This document shows positions 37,952-48,585 of a stretch of DNA of 64,000 nucleotides, one piece after another. Source of the DNA: Bradyrhizobiaceae bacterium (GTDB lineage Bacteria; Pseudomonadota; Alphaproteobacteria; Rhizobiales; Xanthobacteraceae). The stretch lies in contig CANKHA010000007.1 of assembly GCA_947481685.1 (NCBI GenBank), positions 1 to 64,000 of the forward strand, given 5' to 3'. How positions within the stretch are numbered: position 1 is the stretch's first letter; each line of letters begins with the position of its first letter. The notes under the pieces are model-generated. The model searched no databases and was not told the DNA's origin. It saw nothing but the letters and a program-made list of their open reading frames with translations. A program made the position numbers and the translations under genes.

Positions 37952-38152
37952 ATGACCACCACGCCCGACCGTCCGCTTGGCGGAGTTGATTCGAAGCTGC
38001 TGGAAATTCTTGTGTGCCCGCTGACCAAGAGCACGCTCGAATACGACGCAGAGAAGCAGGAATTGATTTCCCGCGCCGCCAAGCTCGCCTATCCGATCCG
38101 CGACGGCATCCCGATCATGTTGCCGGAAAAAGCGCGCAAGCTCGAAGGCTGA
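37952..38152 (+). CDS. Trm112-family small protein (UPF0434/YcaR-like)
   Basis: The 66-residue protein reads [17 protein letters not shown] in the first half and [17 protein letters not shown] in the second, the standard Trm112/YcaR pattern. Only one cysteine remains of the usual zinc pair positions, which is common in bacterial members. Trm112 proteins stabilise methyltransferases in other domains of life; the bacterial role is unclear. It follows the LonSB gene by 11 bases and ends the run. No clear terminator is seen in the 147 bases after it. Confidence 0.88.
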   Translation: MTTTPDRPLGGVDSKLLEILVCPLTKSTLEYDAEKQELISRAAKLAYPIRDGIPIMLPEKARKLEG

Positions 38153-38299
38153 CCCGTCAAAAAAAATGAGCCCCGGGACAGACCGGTGCTCTCAGAAAGG
38201 CGGGGCCAGAACGGGGGTCTTGCCCGCGCGCATTGGAGCTTCGGTTCATGACATACGCGCGACAGTTTTAACGCCTTCCCCATGCAAATAAGTGCGCGG

Positions 38300-39544
38300 C
38301 TAAAGCGCTTCGCCACGCAGCAGGCGGGGCACATCGCCGACCAGCCCTTCCGCTTCCTTGATGAAAAGCTGCTTTAGCAGCGGCGCGCGATCGACCAGTC
38401 CCATGCCGGCATCGCGCACCGCGCGCAGCAGGTCCGAGCGGGTGGAGAACAGCCGGTTGAGCCCGTCGGTAGCGACACCCATTGCCATGGTGTCGAAGCG
38501 CCGCCAGCGCTGATACCGATCGAGCACGGTGGCGCCGCCGGGATCGAGACCGAGCCGCGCGGCATCGACGATGGCTTCCGCCAGGGCCGCGACATCCTTC
38601 AGACCCATGTTGAGGCCCTGCCCCGCGATCGGATGAATGACGTGCGCGGCGTCCCCGACCAACGCGAGCCGCTCACCGATGAACGAACGCGCCACGGCAA
38701 GACCCAGCGGAAACGCGCGGCGCGAGCCTTCCGCTTTGATCTCACCGAGATGCAAACCGAAGCGCCGTTCGAGTTCAGCGTGAAAGTCTTCGTCGTTGAG
38801 CGCGATGATGCGTTCGGCTTCGTGTGACTCCTCGGTCCAGACCAGCGACGAGCGGCGACCTTTCAGCGGGAGAATGGCGAAAGGTCCGGCGGGAAGAAAA
38901 TGTTCTTCCGCGCGCCCGTTGTGATCGCGCTCATGGGAAACGGTGGTGACGATGCCGGATTGGCCGTAGTCCCAGCCATGCGTGGCAATGCCGGCGCGTT
39001 CGCGAATCACCGAGTGCGCGCCATCGGCGCCGACCAGCAATTGCGCGGAAATATTTCCACCACCCGACAATGTGACATCGACGCGATGCGCGAGCGAAGA
39101 TGCCAGGGAGAAATCCGTCACGCTGGTGGCACGAAGTCCGACGCCTTCTTCGGTTGCCTTGTCCATCAGCGCGCGCATCAGCGGACCGTTCTCGACAATA
39201 TGCGCGAACGGTTCGTCATGCGCGACTTCACGGCCGAAGGAGAGAAAAGCGGGGCGCACAGCGTCTTCCAGCCGGCTGTCGGTCACCACCATGTCGAGGA
39301 TCGGCTGCGCGTCTTGCGCGACGCGATCCCATACACCGATAGTCTGAAACAGCCGCCGCGCAGCGGCAGCAATGGCGGAAGCCCGCGTATCGGTCGGCCG
39401 CCCGCGCGCAAAGGCAGGATCGGCCACGGTGACTGCAAAGCTGCTGCCGAGCCCCTGACGCAACGCGACGCCAAGCGCGAGGCCGGCAAAGCCGCCGCCT
39501 CCAATCAGGACATCGATCTTTTCCGCGGGATCCGGCAACGACAT
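38300..39544 (-). CDS. UbiH/UbiF-family FAD-dependent ubiquinone hydroxylase
   Basis: The 414-residue flavoprotein has the FAD-binding motif VLIGGGGFAGLALGVALRQG at its N-terminus, the DGAHSVIRE segment in the middle and the C-terminal FAD motif LVGDAAHVIHPIAGQGLNMG. These are signatures of the UbiH/UbiF/UbiI/UbiL ring hydroxylases of ubiquinone biosynthesis. Which ring position it hydroxylates cannot be told from sequence. The start at 39544 (MSLPDP) is three codons into a longer frame. It is a single minus-strand gene divergent from tesB. Confidence 0.85.
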   Translation of the reverse strand: MSLPDPAEKIDVLIGGGGFAGLALGVALRQGLGSSFAVTVADPAFARGRPTDTRASAIAAAARRLFQTIGVWDRVAQDAQPILDMVVTDSRLEDAVRPAFLSFGREVAHDEPFAHIVENGPLMRALMDKATEEGVGLRATSVTDFSLASSLAHRVDVTLSGGGNISAQLLVGADGAHSVIRERAGIATHGWDYGQSGIVTTVSHERDHNGRAEEHFLPAGPFAILPLKGRRSSLVWTEESHEAERIIALNDEDFHAELERRFGLHLGEIKAEGSRRAFPLGLAVARSFIGERLALVGDAAHVIHPIAGQGLNMGLKDVAALAEAIVDAARLGLDPGGATVLDRYQRWRRFDTMAMGVATDGLNRLFSTRSDLLRAVRDAGMGLVDRAPLLKQLFIKEAEGLVGDVPRLLRGEAL

Positions 39545-39606
39545 TCTCCTCACACCATTATAGCATTGTCATTGCCCGTGCCGGGCATCCCGCAGGGACC
39601 CATATT

Positions 39607-40473
39607 ATGCCCTCCGCCGTCCAGGACCTGCTGACGCTGCTCGACCTCGAACAACTCGAGGTGAACATGTTCCGCGGCAATTCCCCTGCCTCCACCTGGC
39701 AGCGCGTGTTCGGCGGACAAGTCATTGCGCAGGCGCTGGTGGCCGCTTGCCGCACCATGGACGACCGTCCCCCGCATTCGCTGCATGCTTATTTCCTGCT
39801 GGCCGGCGATCCGAAGGTGCCCATCGTCTACGAGGTCGATCGCATCCGTGACGGGAAAAGTTTTTCCACCCGCCGCGTCATCGCGATCCAGCACGGCCAT
39901 CCGATTTTCACCCTCGCGGCGTCGTTTCACGCCGACGAGGAAGGGCTCGAGCATCAGGCCAAAATGCCGGATGTGCCCACCCCGGATCAGCTCCCGAGCG
40001 AAGCCGAGGTGAAGCAGACCTACATGCAGATGATGCCGGACCCGGTGCGCCGCTATTACGAGCGTGAACGGCCAATCGAGCTGCGGCCGGTGGAATATGA
40101 GCGTTATCTCGGAAAGAAATTCGACGACGCGCGATTCAACGTCTGGATTCGCGCTACCGGCCGGCTGCCGGACGATTCGAGCATCCATCGCTGCGTGCTG
40201 GCCTATGCCAGCGACATGACGCTGCTGGATTCCGCGCTGGTGCCCCATGGCCGCTCGGTGTTCAACCCGGACATCATGGCGGCGAGCCTGGACCACGCCT
40301 TGTGGATCCATCGGCCATTCCGCGCCGACGAGTGGCTGCTGTATGCCCAGGACAGCCCGAATGCCGGCGGCGGACGCGGATTTTCCCGCGGGCTCATCTT
40401 CACGGAAGCCGGCAAGCTGGTTGCATCGGTGGCACAGGAAGGGCTCGTTCGAATCCGCCACGGGAAATCATGA
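39607..40473 (+). CDS. tesB: Acyl-CoA thioesterase II
   Basis: The 288-residue protein contains a double hot-dog fold. Signature parts are QRVFGGQVIAQALVAACRTM in the first half and PDIMAASLDHALWIHRPF, which carries the catalytic aspartate, then GGGRGFSRGLIFTEAGKLVASVAQEGL at the end. It hydrolyses acyl-CoA to fatty acid and CoA in the cytosol. The length matches E. coli TesB. It diverges from the ubiquinone hydroxylase gene, sharing a 62-base gap. Confidence 0.93.
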   Translation: MPSAVQDLLTLLDLEQLEVNMFRGNSPASTWQRVFGGQVIAQALVAACRTMDDRPPHSLHAYFLLAGDPKVPIVYEVDRIRDGKSFSTRRVIAIQHGHPIFTLAASFHADEEGLEHQAKMPDVPTPDQLPSEAEVKQTYMQMMPDPVRRYYERERPIELRPVEYERYLGKKFDDARFNVWIRATGRLPDDSSIHRCVLAYASDMTLLDSALVPHGRSVFNPDIMAASLDHALWIHRPFRADEWLLYAQDSPNAGGGRGFSRGLIFTEAGKLVASVAQEGLVRIRHGKS

Positions 40474-40719
40474 ATGCTCACAACCTGAGCGTCGTGATGC
40501 GTCTATGAGCATTTATCTGGGTATAAAATAATCAAACTGGTTATATTTCAGGCATCGTCCTTGCTGACCGCTGCCGCCCTCAATGTTCCAATAATCAAGT
40601 AATTTCAAAGTCTTACTGTGCAGCATCGTTTGCGGCATGAACCTTGAAGATGTGCGGTGGCGTCGCCGGGACGCCTGGGCCCGAACCTGTGTGGTTCGCT
40701 GGCCTGCGCTAGCGTTTGA

Positions 40720-41082
<363 letters not shown>

Positions 41083-41116
41083 GCAAAAAAAATCTTTTAC
41101 AGGGGGGGAGACACCA

Positions 41117-42439
41117 ATGACGAAACGGGCGTCACACGGCGCAATCGCATGCGCGACAGCCGTACTCGGAACGATCGCCGCATCGCCGGCTTTCGCACAA
41201 ACATCGAAAATCGATCCGGCCGATACCGCCTGGATGATCGTCGCCACCGGCTTCGTCCTGATGATGACGCTACCGGGCCTTGCCCTCTTCTATGCGGGCA
41301 TGGTGCGCAAGAAGAACGTGCTTGCCACGATGGCGCAGAGCCTGGTTGCAACCGGCATCTGCTCGCTGTTGTGGTTCGCTGTCGGTTATTCACTCACCTT
41401 CGCGGGCGACGGCCCGGTGATCGGCACGTTCCAGCGCGTCTTCCTCAACGGCATCGGCATGGACACAACGCATCCGGGAGTTACTAACATCCCGGAAATC
41501 CTGTTCATGCTGTATCAGATGACCTTTGCGGTCATCACCGTTGCGCTGGTTGCCGGATCGGTCGCAGACCGCATGCGCTTCGGCGCTTTTGTCTGGTTTT
41601 GCGTCGGCTGGCTGTTGCTGGTGTATGTGCCGCTGGCGCACTGGGTATGGGGTGGCGGCTTTCTGCAACAGGCGGGTGTGCTCGATTTCGCCGGCGGTAC
41701 TGTCGTGCATCTGAACGCGGGCGTGGCAGGTCTCGTCGCCGCGTATGTTGTCGGAGCACGACGCGGATATGGATCGGAAAATCTCGCGCCGTTCGATCTG
41801 TCGCTCGCGGTAATCGGCACCGGTTTGTTGTGGGTCGGCTGGTTCGGCTTCAATGGCGGTTCAGCGCTGGGCGCGAATTCGCGTGCCGTGTTCGCAATCG
41901 TCGCCACGCATCTGGCGGCGTGCGCCGGCGCGTTGACGTGGATGGCGTTGGAGTGGTGGAGGCGCGGCAAGCCCTCGGTGCTCGGCATGATTTCGGGAGC
42001 GGTTGCAGGTCTCGGCACCATTACGCCGGCATCCGGCTTCGTGTTGCCATGGCAGGGCGCGGTTATCGGAGTCATTGCCGGCGTGGTTTGTTTCTGGGCC
42101 TGCACCAAGCTGAAGACGAAGCTCGGCTACGATGACTCGCTCGACGTGTTCGGCGTGCACGGCGTCGGTGGCTTGACCGGCACGCTGCTTGTCGGTGTGT
42201 TCGCTGCGGGCGCTATTTCCGCCACGCCCGAAGTGCCGGGCGGATTCCCGGGATTGCTGGAAGGCAATCCGAAGCAACTCCTGCTTCAAGCCTATGGCGT
42301 CATCGTCACGATTGTCTGGGCTGGCGGCATCACGTGGGGGTTGCTGAAACTCATCAATGTGTTCTCGCCGTTGCGCGTAAGTCAGCAGAACGAGATCGAA
42401 GGCCTCGACATCAGCCAGCACGGCGAAGCACTGCAGTAA
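41117..42439 (+). CDS. amtB: Ammonium transporter, first copy
   Basis: The 440-residue protein has a signal peptide-like N-terminus (ATAVLGTIAASPAFAQ) and eleven membrane helices. Family motifs are DTAWMIVATGFVLMMTLPGL, DFAGGTVVHLNAGVAG with a pore histidine, and YDDSLDVFGVHGVGG with the second pore histidine. It conducts ammonium and is gated by GlnK from the gene just before it. AGGGGGG gives a strong ribosome binding site. A hairpin terminator follows, so this pair may be its own transcription unit. Confidence 0.95.
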   Translation: MTKRASHGAIACATAVLGTIAASPAFAQTSKIDPADTAWMIVATGFVLMMTLPGLALFYAGMVRKKNVLATMAQSLVATGICSLLWFAVGYSLTFAGDGPVIGTFQRVFLNGIGMDTTHPGVTNIPEILFMLYQMTFAVITVALVAGSVADRMRFGAFVWFCVGWLLLVYVPLAHWVWGGGFLQQAGVLDFAGGTVVHLNAGVAGLVAAYVVGARRGYGSENLAPFDLSLAVIGTGLLWVGWFGFNGGSALGANSRAVFAIVATHLAACAGALTWMALEWWRRGKPSVLGMISGAVAGLGTITPASGFVLPWQGAVIGVIAGVVCFWACTKLKTKLGYDDSLDVFGVHGVGGLTGTLLVGVFAAGAISATPEVPGGFPGLLEGNPKQLLLQAYGVIVTIVWAGGITWGLLKLINVFSPLRVSQQNEIEGLDISQHGEALQ

Positions 42440-42466
42440 ATCCACAGTTTTGCCGCAAACTAACCA

Positions 42467-42493
42467 CGCGCCCGGCCCCAAAAGCCGGGCGCG
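42467..42493 (+). terminator. Terminator after the first glnK-amtB pair
   Basis: A ten-base stem CGCGCCCGGC/GCCGGGCGCG with loop CCCAAAA starts 27 bases after the amtB stop codon, followed by ATGCGTTTATT. The T-run is imperfect, but stem strength is high. The rest of the 348-base gap to glnK2 (42440-42787) holds the sigma-54-type element and the leader. Confidence 0.7.
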
Positions 42494-42538
42494 ATGCGTT
42501 TATTGCCCAAGCCATATGCAGGTGTGAATCAGACGTAA

Positions 42539-43126
<588 letters not shown>

Positions 43127-43163
43127 TCCAGCAACAACAACGTATCGCGAATAGGAGTTGGAC

Positions 43164-44651
43164 ATGACGTTTAAGCTAACCTACCGCGCGGGATTGGGGC
43201 TTGCTGCCCTGGCCGCCGGTGTTCTGATGGCGAACTTTGCGCTCGCGCAAGGTGCCGTTGCGCCGGCGGTTGAAGCTGCGCCCACCGCGCCGACTTTCAA
43301 CAAAGGCGACAACACCTGGATGCTCGTATCCACGGTGCTCGTATTGTTGATGACGATCCCGGGCCTCGCGCTGTTCTACGGCGGCCTGGTGCGTTCCAAG
43401 AATATGCTCTCCGTGCTGGCGCAGGTGTTCTACATCGTCTGCATCGTCACGCTGATCTGGGTGATCTACGGCTACAGCCTGGCCTTCACCGGCGGTAATG
43501 CCTTCATCGGCGGATTGTCGAAAGCCTTCCTGATGGGCGTCACGCCTGACTCGCAGGCCGCGACCTTCTCCGTCGGCGTCACCATCACCGAATACATCTA
43601 CATCGCCTTCCAGATGACCTTCGCGGCCATTACGCCGGCCCTGATCGTCGGCGCCTTTGCCGAACGCATCAAGTTCTCGGCGCTCGCGCTGTTCATCCCA
43701 CTGTGGGTGACTTTCATCTACTTCCCGATCGCGCACATGGTTTGGTACTGGGCCGGCCCGGATGCGATCGACGCTGCTGCCAAAGCTCTTGCAGCGGCGA
43801 CCGATGACGCCACCAAAAAGACTGCACAGGATGCACTCGACGCCGTCCTGGCTGACGCCGGGCAAGTGTTCCTCTGGGGCGCCATCGATTTCGCTGGCGG
43901 CACCGTGGTGCACATCAACGCGGGTATCGCCGGCTTCGTCGGTGCGCTCGTGATCGGAAAGCGTATTGGCTACGGCAAGGAGCTTATGTCTCCGCATTCG
44001 CTGACCATGACCATGATCGGTGCTTGTCTTCTCTGGGTTGGCTGGTTCGGCTTCAATGCCGGTTCCAACCTGGAAGCAAACGGCGGCGCAGCTCTTGCGA
44101 TGATCAACACCTTCGTGGCCACCGCTGCTGCGGCCATGTCGTGGATGTTCGTCGAATGGGCAGCCAAGGGTAAGCCTTCCTTGCTTGGTGCATTATCGGG
44201 TTGCGTTGCTGGTCTCGTGGCGGTGACGCCTGCGGCCGGCTTCTCTGGCCCGATGGGCGCAATCGTTCTCGGCCTGGTTGTCGGCGGGGTATGCTTCTTC
44301 TTCTGCACCACCGTGAAGAACGCTTTCGGCTACGACGACTCGCTTGACGTGTTCGGCGTGCACTGCATCGGCGGGATCATCGGCGCCATCGGCACCGGCA
44401 TCCTTGTCAATCCGGCGCTCGGCGGCGCGGGCATCATGGACTACACCACCGGCAAAATCGCCGATTACGACTTCGTTGTGCAGGTGATTGCCCAGTGCAA
44501 GGCCGTCGCGACGACGCTGGTGTGGTCGGGTGTTGGCTCGTTCATCCTCTTCAAGGTCGTGGACCTGCTGGTTGGCCTGCGTCCGACGGTCGAGGAAGAA
44601 CGCGAAGGCCTCGACATCTCCGAGCACGGAGAGCGCGCCTACAACATGTAA
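43164..44651 (+). CDS. amtB: Ammonium transporter, second copy
   Basis: The 495-residue transporter has a signal peptide (LAALAAGVLMANFALAQG), the NTWMLVSTVLVLLMTIPGL opening helix, and pore-histidine segments DFAGGTVVHINAGIAG and YDDSLDVFGVHCIGG. It is longer than the first copy chiefly because of an alanine-rich insert of about 35 residues (IDAAAKALAAATDDATKKT and after) in the loop before the first pore-histidine helix. ATG at 43164 is six bases after AGGAG. Two hairpins follow the gene. It forms an operon with glnK2. Confidence 0.95.
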   Translation: MTFKLTYRAGLGLAALAAGVLMANFALAQGAVAPAVEAAPTAPTFNKGDNTWMLVSTVLVLLMTIPGLALFYGGLVRSKNMLSVLAQVFYIVCIVTLIWVIYGYSLAFTGGNAFIGGLSKAFLMGVTPDSQAATFSVGVTITEYIYIAFQMTFAAITPALIVGAFAERIKFSALALFIPLWVTFIYFPIAHMVWYWAGPDAIDAAAKALAAATDDATKKTAQDALDAVLADAGQVFLWGAIDFAGGTVVHINAGIAGFVGALVIGKRIGYGKELMSPHSLTMTMIGACLLWVGWFGFNAGSNLEANGGAALAMINTFVATAAAAMSWMFVEWAAKGKPSLLGALSGCVAGLVAVTPAAGFSGPMGAIVLGLVVGGVCFFFCTTVKNAFGYDDSLDVFGVHCIGGIIGAIGTGILVNPALGGAGIMDYTTGKIADYDFVVQVIAQCKAVATTLVWSGVGSFILFKVVDLLVGLRPTVEEEREGLDISEHGERAYNM

Positions 44652-44663
44652 GAGCTACGGTTT

Positions 44664-44734
44664 GGGGCGGCTTCCCGGCGCCGCCCCTCGCCGTCGAGAG
44701 GCCCTGGCTTCACAGCCGGGGCCTCTTGCTTTTT
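44664..44734 (+). terminator. Double hairpin terminator after amtB2
   Basis: Two hairpins lie in tandem. The first (44664-44687) has stem GGGGCGGC/GCCGCCCC. The second (44697-44726) has stem AGAGGCCCTGGC/GCCGGGGCCTCT with loop TTCACA, followed by TGCTTTTT. The second is a standard intrinsic terminator. Confidence 0.8.
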
Positions 44735-44754
44735 GGGGCCCCGTTTGCCGATGG

Positions 44755-44769
44755 TTAATCACGTCTTAA
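44755..44769 (+). promoter_or_regulatory. Perfect CtrA-type box (TTAA-N7-TTAA)
   Basis: TTAATCACGTCTTAA fits the full CtrA binding consensus of Alphaproteobacteria, and a C follows. It is 57 bases upstream of the aminotransferase start and so in promoter position for the aminotransferase-ftsK pair. CtrA is the cell-cycle master regulator, so control of ftsK is plausible. Confidence 0.5.
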
Positions 44770-44826
44770 CCCGGCCCTCCTAAGCTTCCTTGTCGCGGCC
44801 GGGGCCCTGTTTCAGTGTTCGTTGCA

Positions 44827-46026
44827 ATGACAAAGTCAGACGTTTCCGCCATGCCCGCGTCAGGGCCTACCGACGCTCGCTCGCCGTTTGCGCGGCTCAA
44901 CGAGCTTTTGGCCGATGTGACGCCGGGAAAGGCCCCAATTTCCCTTGCCGTAGGCGAGCCGCAGCACCCGGTTCCGGCCTTTGTCGGCCCGGTGCTGGCC
45001 GCGCATCTTCCCGATTTTGGCCGCTACCCCGCCAACCGCGGCATCGATCCGTTCCTGGCCGCCGCCGCCGGCTGGCTCGGCAAGCGCTTCAGGCTGCCGC
45101 GTCCTGTGGACCCGGCAACCGAAGTGCTGGTGCTGAGCGGCACGCGCGAAGGTCTTTTCCTCGGCGCGATCACCGCGAAGCAATGGGTCAGCCCACGCAA
45201 AGGCAAACCCGCGATCCTCATTCCGAATCCGTTTTATGCAGCCTATGCCGCCGGCGCGATGGCCGCGGATTGCGAAGCTGTCTATCTCCCAACGACGAAA
45301 GACAATGACTTCCTTCCCGACCTCGACGCCCTGTCAGACGAATTGCTTGCACGCACGGTCGTGTTCTATCTCGCCTCGCCCTCCAATCCGCAGGGCGCGG
45401 TAGCCGACGCTGCATATCTGACCAGGCTTTGCGCGATGGCCCGGCGCTTCGGTTTCGTGATCTTCGCCGACGAATGCTATTGCGAGATCTATGGAAAGTA
45501 TCCACCCGCTGGAATGCTGGAAGTGTCGGGCCCGGACTTTGCGAATGTGATCGTGTTCCATTCGCTGTCGAAGCGCTCGAACATGCCAGGCCTGCGTGTT
45601 GGTTTCTGTGCCGGCGATAAACGCTTCATTGCCCGCTTCATCGAATTGCGCAACGTCGCCGCACCGCAGGTGCCGGTGCCCGCACAGCATGTCGGCATCG
45701 CCGCGTATAACGACGAAGCGCATGTGAAAGAAAACCGCCGGATGTATTCCGAGAAGTTCGATCTGGCCGATCAAATCATCGGCGATCGCTACGGCTACAA
45801 GCGTCCGGCCGGCGGATTTTTTCTCTGGCTCGATGTTTCCGACGACGAAGCCGTGACGGTAAAGCTGTGGCGCGAAGCCGGGTTGCGCGTCATTCCCGGC
45901 CGCTATCTCGCGCGTAACCAGGCGGACGGCAGCAATCCCGGCCTGGGTTATATCCGCATCGCGCTGGTTCACGACAATGCAACGACGGCCGAGGCGCTGC
46001 ATCGCCTCGTCGATGTGCTGGGCTGA
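44827..46026 (+). CDS. Class I/II aminotransferase, DapC-like
   Basis: The 399-residue PLP enzyme carries ISLAVGEPQHPVPAFV near the N-terminus, FYLASPSNPQGAV, FADECYCEIYG and the PLP lysine K249 in HSLSKRSNMPGLRVGF. In Hyphomicrobiales the homologue next to ftsK is annotated as succinyldiaminopimelate aminotransferase (DapC) of the lysine/peptidoglycan pathway; the sequence alone supports aminotransferase and only suggests DapC. ATG at 44827 is chosen; another M lies eight codons later. ftsK follows after 12 bases. Confidence 0.85.
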   Translation: MTKSDVSAMPASGPTDARSPFARLNELLADVTPGKAPISLAVGEPQHPVPAFVGPVLAAHLPDFGRYPANRGIDPFLAAAAGWLGKRFRLPRPVDPATEVLVLSGTREGLFLGAITAKQWVSPRKGKPAILIPNPFYAAYAAGAMAADCEAVYLPTTKDNDFLPDLDALSDELLARTVVFYLASPSNPQGAVADAAYLTRLCAMARRFGFVIFADECYCEIYGKYPPAGMLEVSGPDFANVIVFHSLSKRSNMPGLRVGFCAGDKRFIARFIELRNVAAPQVPVPAQHVGIAAYNDEAHVKENRRMYSEKFDLADQIIGDRYGYKRPAGGFFLWLDVSDDEAVTVKLWREAGLRVIPGRYLARNQADGSNPGLGYIRIALVHDNATTAEALHRLVDVLG

Positions 46027-46038
46027 CGGGGGAAGAAG

Positions 46039-48423
46039 ATGTCGGTCATTGATAGTTTTGCGGCCGTCTCCGATCACTTCAACGATGTGATGCGCCGCCG
46101 CTTGCGCGAGCTGGCAGGCATCGGAATGATTGGCCTCGCCTTCACCGGCGCAACTGCGCTTGCCACCTGGTCGGTGCAAGACCCGAGCTTGAGCCATGCC
46201 ACCAATGCGCCGGTGCGCAACATGATCGGCCTGCAAGGCGCCATTACCGCAGACCTGATGATGCAACTGCTTGGGCTCGCATCTATTGCGATGCTCTTGC
46301 TGGTGGCGGTTCTGGGCTGGCGGCTGCTGACGCATCGAGCGCTCTATCGCGAACGCTGGCGGCTGTTGATGTGGATCGTCACCGCGGTCTTCGCGGCCGC
46401 TTTCGCGTCTTGCCTGCCGCGCACTGCGGCCTGGCCACTGCCGACAGGCCTCGGTGGCGTTGTCGGAGACGCGCTCCTGCGCATGCCGGCCTTTTTCCTG
46501 GGATCGATCACCGGCATGGCCCGCCTGGCGATGACTGGCATCACCGGCCTGCTGACGCTCGCGGCCTTTGCCGTGGCTTCCGGCGCGGTATGGCGCAACC
46601 CCGATGCGGAAGAAGAACAGCAACCGCGCGCCGAGCGCGAAGAATATATCGAAGACGAAGAGCGCACGTCGATCTCACTCGGTTGGCTGGTGCATGGCTT
46701 CCTGAGCCTGAAGGCGCGCCTGCGCCTGATGCTGGCCGAACGCGAACCGTCGCCCGCCCGCGCTGCGGTCGCCCGCGCACGGCTTGAGCCGCGCTTCACT
46801 GCACCCCAGGAAGCAGAAGAAGAAATCGAAGCTGAGGAGGAAGAGGAAGAAGCCGCCGCTGCCGCACCCCGCAAACGTCGCGCGCGTGCAGCCCCCAAGC
46901 CTTCGGGACGCAAGGGCGGCTATACCCTTCCCTCCCACGACCTCCTGAGTTCGCCGCGCGCTTCAGAGCGATCGAAGCTAAGCAGCGCCGAGATCGAGGA
47001 AAACGGCCGGGCGCTGGAAAGCGTGCTGGGAGACTTCGGCGTGCGCGGAGAGATCATCAATGCGCGTCCCGGTCCCGTGGTCACCCTCTATGAGCTCGAA
47101 CCCGCACCCGGCATCAAATCCTCGCGCGTCATCGGCCTGTCGGACGACATCGCGCGCTCCATGAGCAAGCTGTCCGCCCGCGTCGCCGTGGTGCCCGGAC
47201 GCAACGCCATCGGCATCGAATTGCCGAACCCGGTGCGTGAAAAGGTTTACCTGCGCGAATTGCTCGACGATGACGATTACGCCGACAACACCGCGAAGCT
47301 GCCGCTCTGCCTCGGCAAGACCATCGGCGGCGAGAGCGTTATCGCAGACCTGACTCGCATGCCGCATCTCTTGATCGCCGGCACCACCGGCTCGGGCAAA
47401 TCGGTCGCGATCAACACCATGATCCTGAGCCTGGTCTATCGCTTCAAGCCGGATCAGTGCCGGTTGATCATGGTCGATCCCAAGATGCTCGAACTCTCCG
47501 TTTATGATGGCATCCCGCATCTGCTTACGCCGGTCGTCACCGATCCGAAGAAGGCGGTGGTGGCGCTGAAATGGGCCGTGCGCGAGATGGAAGAGCGCTA
47601 CAAGAAAATGTCGAAGCTCGGCGTGCGCAACATCGACGGTTACAATTCGCGCGTTGCAGAAGCGCAGGCCAAGGGTGAAACGCTCACGCGCACTGTCCAC
47701 ACCGGCTACGACAAGGAATCCGGTCAGGCGATCTACGAGAAGGAAGCGCTCGAGCTGGACGCGCTGCCTTATCTCGTCGTGATCGTCGATGAGATGGCCG
47801 ACCTGATGATGGTCGCGGGTAAAGACATCGAAGGCGCGATCCAGCGCCTCGCGCAGATGGCGCGCGCCGCGGGCATCCATGTCATCCTCGCCACGCAGCG
47901 GCCATCGGTCGACGTTATCACCGGCACCATCAAGGCGAACTTCCCGACCCGCATCTCCTTCCAGGTCACCTCGAAGATCGACAGCCGCACGATCCTGGGC
48001 GAGCAGGGCGCCGAGCAGCTGCTCGGCCAGGGCGACATGCTCTACATGGCGGGCGGCGGACGCATCAGCCGCGTGCACGGACCTTTTGTGTCGGACGAAG
48101 AGGTCGAGAAGGTGGTTCGCCACCTGAAGTCACAGGGCCAGCCGCAATACCTTGAGGCCGTCACCGCAGAAGAAGAGCTGACCGAGGATGGCGCGGTGTT
48201 CGATGCCACCGGCATGGGCTCGGGCGACGCTACCGACCTTTATCAGCAGGCGGTGCAGATCGTGACCCGCGACCGCAAGGCCTCAACCAGCTACATCCAG
48301 CGCCGGTTGCAGATCGGCTACAACCGCGCCGCGTCCATCATGGAGCGGATGGAACTGGAAGGTGTGGTTGGCCAGCCAAACCACGCCGGCAAGCGCGAAA
48401 TCCTGGTGGAAGAGGCCTATTGA
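46039..48423 (+). CDS. ftsK: DNA translocase FtsK
   Basis: The 794-residue protein has four N-terminal membrane helices (about 25-180), a glutamate- and alanine-rich linker (about 250-290, with [16 protein letters not shown]) followed by a basic patch, and the SpoIIIE/FtsK motor with Walker [15 protein letters not shown] near 447-460 and [15 protein letters not shown]-terminal winged-helix gamma domain ([20 protein letters not shown]) recognises polar KOPS-type DNA. It pumps DNA through the division septum and helps resolve chromosome dimers. It shares an operon with the aminotransferase. Confidence 0.96.
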   Translation: MSVIDSFAAVSDHFNDVMRRRLRELAGIGMIGLAFTGATALATWSVQDPSLSHATNAPVRNMIGLQGAITADLMMQLLGLASIAMLLLVAVLGWRLLTHRALYRERWRLLMWIVTAVFAAAFASCLPRTAAWPLPTGLGGVVGDALLRMPAFFLGSITGMARLAMTGITGLLTLAAFAVASGAVWRNPDAEEEQQPRAEREEYIEDEERTSISLGWLVHGFLSLKARLRLMLAEREPSPARAAVARARLEPRFTAPQEAEEEIEAEEEEEEAAAAAPRKRRARAAPKPSGRKGGYTLPSHDLLSSPRASERSKLSSAEIEENGRALESVLGDFGVRGEIINARPGPVVTLYELEPAPGIKSSRVIGLSDDIARSMSKLSARVAVVPGRNAIGIELPNPVREKVYLRELLDDDDYADNTAKLPLCLGKTIGGESVIADLTRMPHLLIAGTTGSGKSVAINTMILSLVYRFKPDQCRLIMVDPKMLELSVYDGIPHLLTPVVTDPKKAVVALKWAVREMEERYKKMSKLGVRNIDGYNSRVAEAQAKGETLTRTVHTGYDKESGQAIYEKEALELDALPYLVVIVDEMADLMMVAGKDIEGAIQRLAQMARAAGIHVILATQRPSVDVITGTIKANFPTRISFQVTSKIDSRTILGEQGAEQLLGQGDMLYMAGGGRISRVHGPFVSDEEVEKVVRHLKSQGQPQYLEAVTAEEELTEDGAVFDATGMGSGDATDLYQQAVQIVTRDRKASTSYIQRRLQIGYNRAASIMERMELEGVVGQPNHAGKREILVEEAY

Positions 48424-48507
48424 GTATTCGGCGCGCTGTCCTTAACTCGGCAAGATGCGAATCGGGCCGCGAAATCGCCACAGGCAAGCGTTAGCGGATG
48501 TAACATA

Positions 48508-48551
48508 GCGTTTTCAAGCGAAGTGGGATCCGGTTCGCGTAAAGAAAACGC
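48508..48551 (+). repeat. 44-bp palindromic repeat, copy C (variant arms)
   Basis: The arms are GCGTTTTC and GAAAACGC, different from the other two copies but still perfectly complementary. The core reads GAAGTGGGATCCGGTTCG. It lies between ftsK and the LolA-like gene. Confidence 0.8.
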
Positions 48552-48585
48552 GTCATTATTGAGTTAGAGCGAACTGGAGCGATAC

